A DNA stretch of 43,513 nucleotides, taken from NCBI GenBank assembly GCA_021324635.1, contig JAJPIS010000041.1, positions 1 through 43,513 of the forward strand. The letters are read 5' to 3'. Position 1 is the first letter of the stretch. Each line of letters starts with the position of its first letter. Shown piece after piece: positions 43,337 through 43,513 of the stretch. The DNA is from Gemmatimonadota bacterium. GTDB taxonomy: Bacteria; Gemmatimonadota; Gemmatimonadetes; Gemmatimonadales; Gemmatimonadaceae. Under the pieces are notes generated by a model. That model was given only the letters and a program-made list of their open reading frames with translations, made no database searches and had not been told where the DNA came from. Both the position numbers and the translations under genes were made by a program.

Positions 43337-43513
43337 GTGAGCGCGGCGATCGAGACGCACGGTCTGCGGAAGGTGTACCCTGGCGCGGCCTCCGGCACCG
43401 GCCGCGGCGGGCCGGGCGCCCGGGGCCCGTCTGCCGGCGGGCCGCCGGGCGGTCCACCCGGTGGTGGGCCGCGCTGGGGATCACCCCGTGCCGGCGAGCG
43501 GGGGAGCGAGCGG
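43337..43513 (+). CDS. Probable ABC transporter ATP-binding protein, 5' part only
   Basis: A GTG at 43337 opens a frame that stays open to the window end (59 codons). It begins VSAAIETHGLRKVYPG, the first strand and turn of ABC ATPases. A Gly/Pro-rich stretch of about 40 residues follows where the Walker A loop would normally come, so either a low-complexity insertion delays it or the call is wrong. No Walker motif is reached before the sequence ends. Confidence 0.5.
   Translation, partial: MSAAIETHGLRKVYPGAASGTGRGGPGARGPSAGGPPGGPPGGGPRWGSPRAGERGSER

Overview
This window is bacterial chromosomal DNA with very high G+C. Its genes are tightly packed, often overlap by 1 to 4 bases (ATGA, GTGA, TGATG) and use many GTG starts and at least one probable CTG start. 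I saw no phage, insertion sequence, tRNA, rRNA or CRISPR array. High G+C, a type-F-like succinate dehydrogenase, secreted Ig-like lipoproteins, a type IV minor pilin set and a sphingolipid locus together suggest an aerobic Gram-negative soil-type bacterium. Gemmatimonadota is my best guess, but this is inference and no marker gene proves it.

Layout. 1-5029: an MFS transporter faces a minus-strand set encoding a GMC dehydrogenase, its Tat-exported small subunit and a Gfo/Idh/MocA dehydrogenase. 5155-9056: a minus-strand operon sdhC-sdhA-sdhB plus a TPR-like gene. The single membrane subunit SdhC carries Cys/His clusters that recall the membrane Rieske-type centre of mycobacterial Sdh1. 9182-12271: one long protein joins a kinase, an M23 peptidase-like domain and a class III aminotransferase. 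12504-17636: a type IV pilus minor pilin operon (FimT/GspH, PilV, PilW and PilX types), followed by an AraC-type regulator. 17738-20646: a GNAT enzyme, an Ig-like lipoprotein and a kynureninase-like enzyme.

20915-32548 is the most interesting part. On the plus strand, a secreted copper-enzyme-like protein with a Met-rich tail is translationally coupled to a serine palmitoyltransferase. A GNAT-like acyltransferase and an NAD-dependent reductase follow. These three enzymes match the order and types of the bacterial ceramide pathway. Facing them on the minus strand is a seven-gene, almost gapless operon: HAD protein, nucleotidyltransferase, ATP-grasp enzyme, class III aminotransferase, CDP-alcohol phosphatidyltransferase, Gfo/Idh/MocA dehydrogenase and flippase-like membrane protein. 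Together the two operons look like a complete route to a sphingolipid, or another phospholipid, with an unusual and possibly amino-polyol head group that I cannot match to a described pathway.

32549-33360 has no gene but holds two families of palindromic repeats and a 46-bp tandem repeat. 33361-43513: a DUF421 membrane protein; an EntS-like MFS exporter; a tyrosine catabolic operon (acetoacetyl-CoA synthetase, 4-hydroxyphenylpyruvate dioxygenase, homogentisate dioxygenase); a DUF502 membrane protein; a lipoprotein behind a G-rich tract; a methyl-accepting chemotaxis protein; an 11-bp tandem repeat; and the first codons of a probable ABC transporter ATPase cut by the window end.
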